64,000 bases of DNA. It comes from Tetracentron sinense. Lineage: Eukaryota; Streptophyta; Magnoliopsida; Trochodendrales; Trochodendraceae. Position 1 is the first letter of the stretch. Each line of letters opens with the position of its first letter. The stretch spans positions 20,528,607-20,592,606 of the forward strand of contig CM026568.1 of assembly GCA_015143295.1 (NCBI GenBank), given 5' to 3'. Both the position numbers and the translations under genes were made by a program. The notes under the pieces are model-generated. The model did not search any database, was not told where the DNA came from, and worked only from the letters and a program-made list of their open reading frames with translations. Positions 22,501 to 34,600 of this stretch are shown piece after piece.

Positions 22501-25500
22501 AATCAAGATAAGGCCACTTATCAAGGCCCTTATCCTCTCCTGGATGTTCTTCTTTAATGCCTTATTCAATGTACTACTCCTCTACCCACGGAGCTGGAGC
22601 ACAAATGTCGAAAGGTGGACCTGCCGACAATAACAGCTCAGTTGAGCATTGATGGCTCAACGTATACTAACTATGAAATAATGATGTTATAATAATAACA
22701 AGATTTCATTTACAATTCATATATCTCAATTATCAAGACACATGCATACTTCAATTCAGAATGCGGAGAAATCAAAACTTCGATATCAATGTGCATACTT
22801 TTTGAAACTATATACTTTACTTTACTTTCTTCGAAAACCAAATGCTTTTACAATTTTCTTTATGTTTTTTACTTTTCAATTTTCATCTTCCATTTTTTTA
22901 CTTAACTTAGCCGAGTTGATCTTTTTACTTGAGATCAGGTAACTAGTGGCTGGACCTGGTCTAAGCACTCTAATATCCTCCCAATAACATCCTTGTTCAT
23001 TATTTTACTTGGGATCAGATGACTAGCGGTTGTAACTGGTCTAAGCACACTAACATCCAACCAATAACATATTTTCCTTTGTTTTACTTGGGATCAGGTG
23101 ACTAGTGGCTGTACCTGGTCTAAGCATACTAACACCCTCCCAATAGCATTTCTTCAATATTTTACTTGGAATCAGATGAATAGTGGTTGTACCTGGTCTA
23201 AGCACACTAACATCCGTCCAATAGCATATTCTTCTTTGGTTTAACTTGAGATCAGATGACTAGTGGATGTGCCTAGTCTAAGCACACTATCATCCTCCTA
23301 ATAGCATCTTTTCTTTCTTTCATCTTGGTTACTTTACTTTTCGGATACCCGTATTAAGACAAAAACCTCGATCATGCAAATTTCAAGTGCTCATATAACA
23401 TTTGTGAGTGACATTTAGGCAATAAGACTTAAATAACATGACACATGCATTTCAATTATCAATTCATAGTTCTAAACATGCTCACATATCATTTAGGCAC
23501 CTAATTCCATCTATTAGATATGCTCTTCATCAAAATTAATGCATCATGTCTCCCCTTTCATCAAGGATTAAGCACATGAACAATTTACGAAAACATTCTT
23601 AAGGACATTGCATCAAACACATTATCTTCATCATTTAATTCAATAAGGAATACTTCTAGATCATTTAATAGAGTTTAACTATTTCAATTCATCATTCTCA
23701 TGCTTTCATTTTCATTTCTCAAGAGGAAATCACAATAAGAATCAATAGTGTAGGATAATCTTCAACACATCATAGAACAACATGATTTTCATCTCAATTT
23801 AAGCTAAAGAATTACAACAACACTATTTAGTAGAGAGTATCGAGCTTCTGAGATCGAATCCCTTCGATCTAGAGTTTTAGAAAGGCTTGTGGAGTGGAAT
23901 CCAAACTTTTCCTTCTCCAAGCTTATTCTATTGAAAACCTAGGTTTTCTCCTCTCCTTTGCCAAATTAGGTGAAAAAGCCTTAGAATATCCTAAACCCTT
24001 AAATTAGATGTCCTATTTATAGTCCAAGGGTTAAAAACTCAAAAATCTGAACTTAGCACAATTTAAAAAAAAATTGTTTTACGATATTTCGTTCGGACGA
24101 AAGTTACATTTGTTCGAACAAAATATTCGTTCGAACAGAAGTGATGCCCTTTGAACGAAAATGGATGTTGATTTCCACTAAATTGAGATTTTCCTGGATT
24201 CGTTCGAACGAATGGGAATTTGTTCGAACGAAGTCTCAGAATTCCATTTTCTTCAGTTTTTGTGTTGTTTGCTCCACCTTTTATACTTTTTAACTATTCC
24301 AATAAATAATTTAAGATAAATTAGTCATCAAGACAATTCATAGACGTTGAGCATGACACATAATTTAATGTTGACCATTTTACCCTTGATCAGTATAGGA
24401 TTTGCATGGATGAAATCTGGGTCTCTACATCATCCCTAACTAAGCAATTTACCTTAATCTCTCTTCTTTCCTCTCTTTCTCTTCTCTTCTCTCCAAACCT
24501 ACAACCTCTAATTCTAAACTCCAACTTGGTATCAGAGCCACAAAGAAGGAGAAGCTTGATAAAACTAGAAGCAACAACCAAGGAAGAGGAGCTCACAGGT
24601 GACATCACCCACCGTACGGTTGACGTCAGCCGAGCGGCCTAGGTTGCCCATTGGGGTATTTTGAAGGTAATATCTTAGAAATCTTGATTTGAGAGGATTT
24701 TTAATCCTATACCATGTGATTTGGTTCAATATTGACTAAGTTATAATGATTTGAAGGAAAAATACAGAAAAAACTCAAAAAAAAAAATTGTTTTGGTTCA
24801 GAATTTTTTTTTGCTCGGATGGGTTACTGTTAATGTTGTTCATTGGTCATGGGTGAACCATTTTTTTTGTTAAGGACATATTAAAACCGAGTTTCCTCCA
24901 TTTGGATGAGATTTGAAGGTGTTATGAGGATTTTTCCAGGCCCCTTAACTACCGTTTTTCATTGTTGAGGTTTTTTCTATACTCTGTTTGCCTATGACAG
25001 CAACTTAGATCACTGTTTTTGGTAATCTTAATACCTATGGACAAGTTTTTGATGAATGATTGATTGGTTGTAGGCGTGACTCCATTTTTCTCTACTTAAG
25101 TTGCTCCTATGAATGCTAAAGTGCTTACTCCGCCGACTCTTTTTAACTCTGTTATCCACTCTATCACCAATATTAAATTCAATGGTGATATTTTTCTTGC
25201 GTGACAATGCTTTGTTGGGTCGTTAAAAAATGGGGTATCTTGATGGTGAGACCCCAAAACCAGCAACTGGTGTTCCTGAGATCGCTAAGTGGAATACTAA
25301 GAATTGCATTATTTTGGGCTGATTATTGAACTCTATAGAATCTTAGATTGCCGGTAATTACATTTTCTATAAGAGTTGTCATGAGCTTTGAGAAGCTCTC
25401 ATTCAGACTTATGCCCTAGTGGAGAACGATGCTCGGATCTATCAACTCACCCGTGAGATTGCTCATTTTCAATAAGGGGCTTTCCTATCTTTGAATATTT

Positions 25501-25622
25501 TGGGGCCCTACAACGTCGTTGGGAAGAATAGAGCCATTATGAAATCCTCTTTGATTATTTTGGGGCTCCTCTTAAATGCTTTGTTTGTTTCCAACATATG
25601 GGAAAAAGGCTTCTCTTAACTT

Positions 25623-25661
<39 letters not shown>

Positions 25662-28600
25662 CTCATGATGTATTTTGGGAGGGAAATTTTTACTAGACTT
25701 TAAACTTATATGAGAGTTTACAAGTTTCCATTAGAGAGTGAGTGATTCCTCTCAAGGATGAGTGATTCCCTAGCTGGTCGAGTGAGTCCTGGGTATCATT
25801 TGGGTTGAGTGATTCCCCAATCTTTTTCTTGTTCCTTAGCTAATTTTCTGATTTAATAATAAGAAATCTCTCATCATTTCTCCCTCAAATTCTCTTTCAT
25901 TTGGTAGTACTTTGTGATCTGGCTTGAATCTACAACCGTCCTGCATCAAAGTCCCAATACCGTATACCCTAGCTTACACACCTTACCTAAACCCAAAAGA
26001 CTCAGAAAATCAGCAATTTCAAGTGTAAATCTTTTCTGGCGGTATTGAGATTCCTGCCAGACTAGAATCACCTTTTTCGGTTTTGGCAGTAATCCCTCTA
26101 CTACCATTCTACATTTTTGTAGCCCAGAGCCAGTCCGTAAACACAATACTGACATTCCCACATTTATGTTTGTTTCAGGTCAATCAATTAGTCACTGAGC
26201 GAACCAAGTCCCAAAAGAAGAAAAATTCCAGAATGTTAGTAATCAAAGTATCGACATACCTTTTTTTTTTATAGTAATTTTGCAGTTGGCGGTAGACCAT
26301 CTACCTCTAACTTACAGTCTCGCCAACCAACAGTTTCCCCATGGGGAGACCTCCCATACCCCTACCAACCCTAATTCTCCTTAATCTTAATCCCCCTAGG
26401 TCCTTAGATACCCATTCTACCCCAACCCTCATTCTCTTCTATAATTTCCCACCCCTTAAGCCTTCAAACTTCACTCCAAAAACCTCCAGAGGAACCTCTT
26501 GCAAATTTGAGAGAGAGAATCCATGTCTCTTAAACCCCCAACCCTTGAACCTTAGAGCTTGAGTAAGTCATTTTAGGGTGGAAGGTCCTAGCTATAACCC
26601 TCTAGGACTACTCCCTTTTTGGCCTAAGCGCACTCACCTCATCTTGGAGCTTTGAGAAAAAGAAGGATACTGGAGGAGCAGGTCTTCCTCCCTCCTCTTT
26701 CATTTTCTTTTTGTATTGCTTATTATATTTCCTTTCTAAGCTAGTTTCCTTTCAAGAAGGCCTACCCTTTGAGAAGAATAATTGAGGCCTCCTATGTTGT
26801 CTACAACATAGGAGGTGTGAGTGTGGGAATTTACCGCCTTTCCATCATGTGGCAATCCTTTTGGAGGAACGGCGCAAAACGCCAATTTTGGAGTCACCAC
26901 CTATTTAGTTTGGGAAAATAAGATCCCGTTTATGTAGAGATTAAGGCCTAGGGCCCGAATTGAGATTCAAGGGTAATAGATTCCATTAAGTTTAGGGGAA
27001 GCTGTTAGGCAACCCCCATCCGAAAATGGTAACCTACTCCTTAAATCGAAGTCAAATTGAGAAAATATAAAGGGAATTCAATATGCTAAGTAAATCTCAT
27101 GTTGAACAAAGAGATATGCATAATAGAGAGATAAAGCAAAGAAAAGGAAGCCTAATCTAGCTGGTTTGAACCCGTAAGGGCTGCCTACGTACCCAAGTTA
27201 ATGGGATCAATCCAAACATAGTTTAAGAGCATGCTAACTATGATTTTGGAGTTATGTGAATTTTTTAAGGATTTTTTGATTTATTTTTAGCAGTTTAGGC
27301 TCATGTGTTGAACATACCCTATGCAGTTTTATCTCGTGTAGGTATGGAGTATGGAATGAGACAAGCCTAGCGTAAACCTAAGGTCATTCCTAGGTCATTG
27401 GGACAACAGCAAAAACCAATGTATTATTTGGTTACAAAACAAAACAACATTGCAGATTTCTATCCAGAAAAAAACAGCAATCTTACAGAGGACAGAAGTC
27501 GGTCATCCGGACTTCAAATGGGTCCCTGTTTTTTGCTGTGTTCCTCATATCTTACCTAGTTTAACACGTAGAAAATCCAGATTTTTTGGATTAGGGGAAG
27601 TCTGACTGTCCAGCAAGTTACTATGTCATTTTAAACTATAGGTATTGGAATCTGATTTCAGATGAGTGCAAAGCCATTTATTTCAGTTTCCAGAGGTCCA
27701 AAATAGCCTAGATATAAAATTTTATTAGTTTCTGAATTTGGTAGGGGGTCCATTAGATTTTACAAAGTCCACGCATGTACTGAGTAAAATATAAGGGAAA
27801 AGCCCTAACTAGTGAGTGAAAGCTCACCCTTTGGCTGCAAACAAACCAAAGAGGACGTGCCTCCACTGATTTGGGGCCTCCTACCTTGCTGGCTTGCTCC
27901 AAGGCAAACGGCTAATTATCTACCCATAATCCATGCTTATGTAAGAGGCACAAGAAGATGGAAATGAAAGGGTTTTAGAGAAAAGCCATACTTACATAAA
28001 ACCACCCGACAGTATGTCGCTCCTAATCACCTTCCGAAGCCTCCTTGTTTAAAGTCCTCTAAGTAAGAAACTTAAGGATCTATTTTCTTAATAAGGTTGA
28101 TGGCCTAAGCTTGAGGGACTAGGGAAAAAGGGAGAGGGATTTTTAACTTAGGTAAATGTGTTGCTAAGGGATATTGGTTTTTGGAGAGAGTTTTCCTCTA
28201 AGGCAAAAGAGAGCTAAAGGGGTTTTCCCAGTAAGGCCAAGAGTCTTTCCTAAGAGGTTTAAGGGCTTTAGAGAATGGATTTCCAACTAAGGCCAGTGTG
28301 GTCTCTAAGGGGCTAAGAGATGAGTATTTATAGGAAAGCTATGGGTTGGGGTATGTCTATTACATGGGGGGTAAGGAGTTAGTAGGTAAAGAGTTGAGTG
28401 TTGTAAGGGGTGTAAGAGAGGGGGTGAGTTGTCAAAGGGATAGAACGATATAGATGTGGTGTGTGTATTTTAGGGGTGTAGGGGATGAGTTGTCAAAGGG
28501 AGAGAAGGAGAGAGAGTGGTGTGTTAGGAATGTCAGCACCCAATGTTTGTACCCCCTTCTCCCTGCTTTCTTCAATGTTCCAAAGCACCGATCCAAGCCC

Positions 28601-31600
28601 AAATATCTTGCTTCATGCCCCAAACACCCAAATTAAGCCCAATCCCAAACCCAGTTCAAAAGACCAATTTTTTAAGCCATTTTTCAACCTATTCGTTCGA
28701 ACGAATCCACCATTGTTCGAACGATGCCAATTAATATTGGGCAGTTTTCCAGTAGCCTTTTTTAGTTCGAAGGAAAGATAGATCATTCAAACGAATCATG
28801 GTTTGTTCGAACGATCCTAACTTCGTTCGAACGATTTGTTCGCAATCAGTTTTAAAAAAAAGGTTTAAACCCTAATTAGGTCATCCATTTCGCCCATGAC
28901 ATCACCCCACACTTCCCAACCTATTCCAAACCCTTTAAAAACCTATAAATAAGCCCCCATTCCAAGAGCAAAACCGTAATCCCAAAAATCCTTAATAGAG
29001 AGCTCCCAAACCCTAATTCAAGCCCTAATTCACCCCCACCTCCTTCAACCTTCAAACCTAATTTACTCTATCTCCTTAAACCCTCATCAATTCAAATCAC
29101 TTTTCTAACCTGAATCTCAATCCTTCCAAGAGCTTGAGGCTACCCCTCATTGAAGATGACTTCCATTGAAGACACCTTGAAGCTTGGAGATCAAGGGAGT
29201 AGGGTAGGTTTTCACCTCACCCTTTCCATCTTCCATTTGCATTATTTTCTTCAGCTTAATCTCTGTAATTTTACTTTGGAGTTGTCTTTTACTTTCCATT
29301 TTAGGGTTCTAGTCCTTTTCTAGACCCATTTTGGGAGTCTCATCCTCTTCCTTGGGTGGGTCTCTCTACACCAATCTTATGGTATAGAGGGACCCCATTA
29401 ACAAGGGAGGATGAGCTATTTTCTCTTTCCTTTGCTGTATTTTGATTTATTTCCTTGTGGAAGCCTCATTCCCTCTCGGATACAGGTTTCTCTATACTAA
29501 TCTCATAGCATAGAGAAACCCATTTCCAAAAGAGAGAGGACTTCCACTTCCTTTCCCGCATCATTTTGCATTTCCGTATTTGCTTTCTAGCTTAATTTCC
29601 CTTCTAATTGGACCCATAATCCCCCTAGGTTGACTAGATTTTTTGTTAGAATTCCTTAGAATCCCTCAAAACTTGAAAAATACAGTTCTAGGCAGATTCG
29701 TTAGAACGAACCCCTATTCGTTTGAACGAATCTGGTCTAGAAAAAGTTCTGGTTTCAGTTTCGTTCGAACAATCTTCTGGTCGTTCGAACAAACGTAAAC
29801 CAGTGGCTAGATTTTGACCTCTAGACTCATCTTAGGTTAATTTTGACCCTAGTTAGCCTCCCAACCCTCTTATGCTCCGAAATAAGCCATAAACTACAAG
29901 AATAACCCAGAAACAAGATTTTGTTGAGCAACAGAACTGGTTTTGTTCGAACGAATCCCAATTTGTTCGAATGAAGCCAGGTTCTGAACATTCCAGAGCC
30001 TAGTTTCATTTAAACGAACCTAGATTCGTTCGAATGAACCTGATCCAAAATTGATCATTTGAGACTCTGGTTAACCCTTTTGATCCCTTAGGCTGGCCTT
30101 AGGTTAGTTTTTAACGCCGGTTAACTTCCCTACCCTTCTCATGCTCCGAAATGAGCCATAAACTGCTATTTAAAATCCAAAAATCATGATAAAAAACCCA
30201 AAACAATATAAAATCAACATACCAAAGTCAGTCAATCAAGCCGTGCTCCGAAATGAGCCTAAAACTACCATTTACTCTGAAATGAGTCATAAACTACGTT
30301 ACTCTGAAATGAGTCTTAAACTACGATCATCACCCTCCTTTGGAAGAACTACTCCGGTCTGATCCCGCCAAGCCGGGTATGTAGGCAATCTGAACAAGGG
30401 TCCGACCTCCACCTAGGATAAAGACCCTTCTCTTTTCCCTTCTAAATTAGCATACTCTAAATCACTTAGACAATTTCTTTTGATTCAAACGTGGTTTGGC
30501 TTAGACTTAGGGAGTAGGTAACCATCTTAGGATGGGTGTTCTAGGGTGCCTAACACCTTCCCCCAGACTTAATCAAATCGCTTACCTAGAATCTCAACTC
30601 AGACTGTAGGCCCTTATTCATCTTTTCCTGGGTTCCTATTTCTCTTATTATTAAATAGATGATGACTCCTAATTGAGGCGTTAGCGTCGTTCCTTCGCAA
30701 GGCTCAACTCGGAAGGAAAGGCGGTAAATTTCATGCTCACAAGGAATTTAGGATGAATTTACTTGTGAAAGAGGGATTTGATATGATGGTGGAGTTGTGA
30801 TGTAGGATAATTGGTAGAAGGTTTCATGGAGCAATTACAGCGTCAGAAACCAAACGAGCTACTCGACAAGAACTCTGATTTTTCGTTAGCTTGATTTATT
30901 GTATTTTATTTTACTTTTGTCCTTTTTCGTAACTTCTTATTTAAATTGTTTTAGGGTTTTGATTAGAGTTATAAATAGGGTTATATCAAACTTATTGAGG
31001 AATTATTCAGCTGTCATTAATATTATCTCTGTTAAGAGCTTTTCATCTCTGGTGTATTCCAATTTTAAGGTTATAGGCGTCGGTATTAACCGATCTTTGT
31101 TTCACGCTACGTCAAGTTGAGTGTTGGAACTAAGTGAGTGGGTGGGATGATGTTGGGTTGTGTGTTGAGAACATGTGAGTAGGTGAGATATGATGACCGG
31201 GTTGAGTGTTGAGATCATTAAGTGGGTGAGATGGATCATGGACCATGGATATGCGGTTGTGAGGGTAAATGGGCTATGGGCCATGGACCATGGGTAATGG
31301 GTCATGGATTGAGTTATAAATTTTAAGGTCTAGGATTTTAAAGGCTTTAAGGTTTAGGGTTTTAAAGGCTCAAGGTTTAGGATTTCAAAGGCTTAGGAGG
31401 AAAGTCCTAGGGTATGAGATGGGGTTCTATGGTTTGGAAATAGTCAAAGGGTTTAGGAATGGTCCTAGGATTTGGGGATTTCTCCTAGGGTATTGGTGAA
31501 GGGGGGTCTTAGGTTTAAGAATGGTCATAGGGTTTGGAAATGCTCCTAGGGTGCGTTTGGATTTGTGGAATTGGTGGACGGAATTGGTAATTTTGTTCTT

Positions 31601-34600
31601 GAATTCCAATTCTTTCGTTTGGCTTGTACTATACAAAAGACTGGAATTGGAATCGTTAATTCCGCACGGAATTGAAGCAGTGATTTCATAAGCTAAATGA
31701 ACAAAATTCAAATCCTTACTGAGAGGTCTTACTTGACAATTCCACATTGTTATGGAATTGAGGAAAAGACATGAACGTTATGAAAATCTCTCTCCAACTA
31801 CTTATCGAATGAGATAAATGAATAATAATTTAATACATTAAATAATTTTAATTATAATTTATAATAATAATTAAATTTGATATATAATTTACTATATTAA
31901 ATAATTATTATTATAAATTAATAAATAAAATTATAAGTAATAAACTAAATAATAATAATAATAATAATTATTATTATTATAATTATATAATAATATTTAA
32001 ATTTAATATATTAAATAATAATAATAGCAATATTTATATTTAATAAATAATAATTTAATATAATTAATATTTTTATTTATTTTATTTTATTTAAATCAAA
32101 ATTTAATACATAAAATAATATTTATAAATTATAAAAAGTACATAAAATAATAATTATTAATTAAAATTTAATAAATATATTACTTATATAATTATATAAG
32201 AAATTAAAATATACACATAAAATAATAATTTAATGCATAAAATAATTATTATAATTTATAATTTTAATGAATATATTACTTGTATAATTATACATTCTTA
32301 TTATTATTTTCAAATTAGAATTTCAAACTTTTATTTAATATTTACTAAATATCGTATGTAAGTAACAATTGAATACTTAAATTAATAATAATTTATAATA
32401 ATATTTAAATTTAAAAATAATAATAGTAATATTTATATTTCATAAATATTAATTTAATACATTAAATAATTATTATAAATTCTATTTTTTATAAATATAT
32501 TACTTAAATAATTACATATCCTTATTATTATATTCAAATTAGAATTAAAAAAATTTATTTTAAAATTTACTAAATACCTCAAATAATAATTGAATGCATA
32601 AAATAATAACTATAAGTTATCACAATATTAAAATTTAATACATAATAAATTATAATTGGAAATTAAAATAATATTTAAATTTAATAAATATATTACTTGC
32701 ATAATTATTTATTCCTATTATTATATTCATATTATGTTTTGCATAATTTTTATTTATCCAAATTTCATCTAATCAATAGTGCATCCAAATGATAGAATTA
32801 TAAATTCTGATGAATTCAATTCAATGGATTTCAATTCCTCAGAATTCAATTCTTTAGGTCAATTCCAATTCCACAAATCCAAACACAACCCTAGGGTTTT
32901 TGTAAAAATGGGTCTTAGGTTTTGAAAATAGGGGTCCTTGGGTTTGGAAGGAATTTGAAAAGGAGGTCCTAGGGTTTGGAAGGAGGTGATACCTCAAGGC
33001 CCTAGAGGGGTGGAAAAATGGGGTGTTTATAGAGGTCCCTATGAAAAGAAAGAGGGTGGGTACTTTTTTTTGTTTTTTTAGCGTGTATTCTTTTTTTTTT
33101 TCATGTAATATGGATGCAAATGAGCCCATGAGTGAGGCTAAAATCCCAAAGGAAGTTGCTCTCCAAGGAACATCATAGTATGTTGTTTGCACCATTTGGA
33201 CGGCATTTGTTCTAGTGCCAATCCCCATTTAGTCATTATGGGTATTGGCGGTAGAACTTTTACCGCCAATATTGAGCAGTGCATAAAATAATGCAATGAC
33301 CCCTTCCTAAGAAATTTTTGAAGCACCCAGTGTCTCCAAACCCTCTGGGGTGGTCTTCATTCGGACTACACCTAGGAAAGTGTTGATTTCAACATTGTTC
33401 AAGATTGGCGGTTCTGTGTTTACTGCTAATCTGAACGGTACTGAAAATAGCACCGTCCCCTTAGCTTTCATTCCTCAATGGTTCACCAGACCCCTTGGAA
33501 TGGTGTTAGGCTCCCTTTGAATCCAACTAAGCCAGAGTAGTGTTGATTTCAACACTATCTTGATCTGGCGGTATTGTAATTGCCGCCAGGTTGGACAATG
33601 CTGAAAACAGCACTACCCTTGAGCCCTTGTGCCTCCCAACAAACCACTAATATACCTTCCTCAATTCCCCCAACCTGCTGAAATTCCTTGAATTCATTTT
33701 GGACTAGTCCCGAGATAGAAAGGAGGCTTCAAAATCCCCCTATTTAGATTTGGCAGCAATCTCAGTACTGTCATTGTCATTTTGCATAGCTAAATTAATG
33801 GCGACACTAAGATTACCTCCATTCTAGACAGTGTTGTAAAACAATACTGATCTTCTCATTTTGGGTAATCTATGGACATTCCTTTAGGTCCCTTCTTTGT
33901 CTCGGGGTTCTTCCAGTATCCGTGAATCATTTTTTACCCCACTTAGGTTTGTTTTTAACTATAGTTAACTTTCCAAAACCCCTATGCTTCATGCATGAAC
34001 TTAAACTACTAAATAAAAGCCCAGAACTCCAAAAAACATTCACATAATCCCAAAATCAATGTTAGCATGCTCTATGAACTACACTTGATCCAATTTATTT
34101 GAGTATGTAGGCAACCTTAACGGTCCATCCCACCTTGGATAGATTTCATTTTCTTGTTCCCTCTATCAACTAAGCATTGTTTGTCATTTAATTTAGCATG
34201 GTTAAATAGCGCATTCGAATTCCCTTACAATTTCCCTTATTTGGCTTAGAGTTAAGGAGTAGGTTACCATCTTAGGATCGGGGTTTAGAGGTGTCTAATT
34301 CTTAATATCTTCTCCTAAACTTAATGGAATCTCTTACTCTAAAATCTCAATTTGACTTTAGGCCTTATCCTCACAATTAAGGGACCCTATTTCCTCCCTA
34401 CTTTTAACGTCATTCCTCTTAAGAGATTGTCTCGGGATGGAAAGACGGTAAATTCCCATGCTCACACTTTGATTTTGGTTTCATTAGAAAGATAAATCAA
34501 CTAGCTACCCAATGAGCCCCAGATCATGTGATTTGGACATGATTTGAGAAAGTCATGGTTTGGTCGGTTGGGTGCGGGATTGTGATGAGATTTTTATTTA

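Larger units (their letters stand above)
22245..24429 (-). mobile_element. Solo LTR, about 2.19 kb (TGTAGAGACCC...GGGTCGTGACA family), copy 1
   Basis: Fossil. On the minus strand it runs TGTAGAGACCC to GGGTCGTGACA. It is homologous over its length, with divergence, to copy 2 at 35997-38191. A TATAAATAGG box on the minus strand (24012-24021) gives the transcription direction, and a dyad array lies just upstream. No internal region is present, so it is read as a solo LTR, probably Ty3-type (inferred from size and end sequence). Flanking 5-mers (CTATA, TCATC) do not match, so the target duplication is lost or the copy is rearranged. Confidence 0.75.
22145..25620 (+). mobile_element. Second Copia remnant: LTR split by a solo LTR, then partial gag
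   Basis: Fossil. LTR parts are 22145-22244 (TGTTGATATATG...) and 24430-24526, separated by the solo LTR at 22245-24429. Immediately after comes a canonical Met-tRNA primer site, TGGTATCAGAGCCA (24527-24540). A UBN2-type gag follows (about 25110-25480; recognisable [12 protein letters not shown] and [17 protein letters not shown]). It is broken and cut off near a CT/TA microsatellite at 25622-25660; no pol part or 3' LTR was found. Confidence 0.75.
26816..29590 (+). mobile_element. LTR of the TGTGAGC family, plus direction
   Basis: Fossil. Starts TGTGAGTGTGGGAATTTACC. It carries TATAAATAA (28944-28952) preceded by a TTCGTTCGAACGAA array and followed by a CT-rich leader and two long hairpins (29339-29545). 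Its first ~450 bp match, in inverted order, the right ends of the elements at 30741 and 34466. The right boundary is uncertain. No coding part was recognised, so it is read as a solo or truncated LTR. Confidence 0.6.
31126..34466 (-). mobile_element. Third LTR of the TGTGAGC family, minus direction, interrupted
   Basis: Fossil. On the minus strand it starts TGTGAGCATGGGAATTTACC at 34466. Its first ~500 bp match the starts at 26816 (+) and 30741 (-). Next come dyads based on GGCGGTA/TACCGCC and TGTTGATTTCAACA (33235-33850), a minus-strand TATAAA (33026-33031), and a leader made of degenerate CCAAACCCTAGGA repeats (31310-33000). The leader is split by the AT-rich TIR element at 31551-32886. The left boundary is a guess. 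Confidence 0.55.

Noticed and set aside
28692-28835. TTCGAA dyads as RNA polymerase III B-boxes or heat-shock elements
   Set aside because: GGTTCGANNCC is only partly matched, and there is no A-box or terminator at proper spacing. Heat-shock elements need TTC and GAA with two bases between, which these cores lack. Kept only as a remote alternative.
26816-30741. One giant DNA transposon with 450-bp terminal inverted repeats
   Set aside because: The same end sequence occurs a third time at 34466 without a partner, a TATA box and leader lie inside the left arm, and no matching target duplication flanks 26816-30741. Two LTRs in opposite directions explain it better.
31427-31747. Minus-strand 106-codon frame in LTR leader
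   Set aside because: It arises from degenerate CCAAACCCTA-type repeats and crosses the TIR element boundary at 31551; not a gene.
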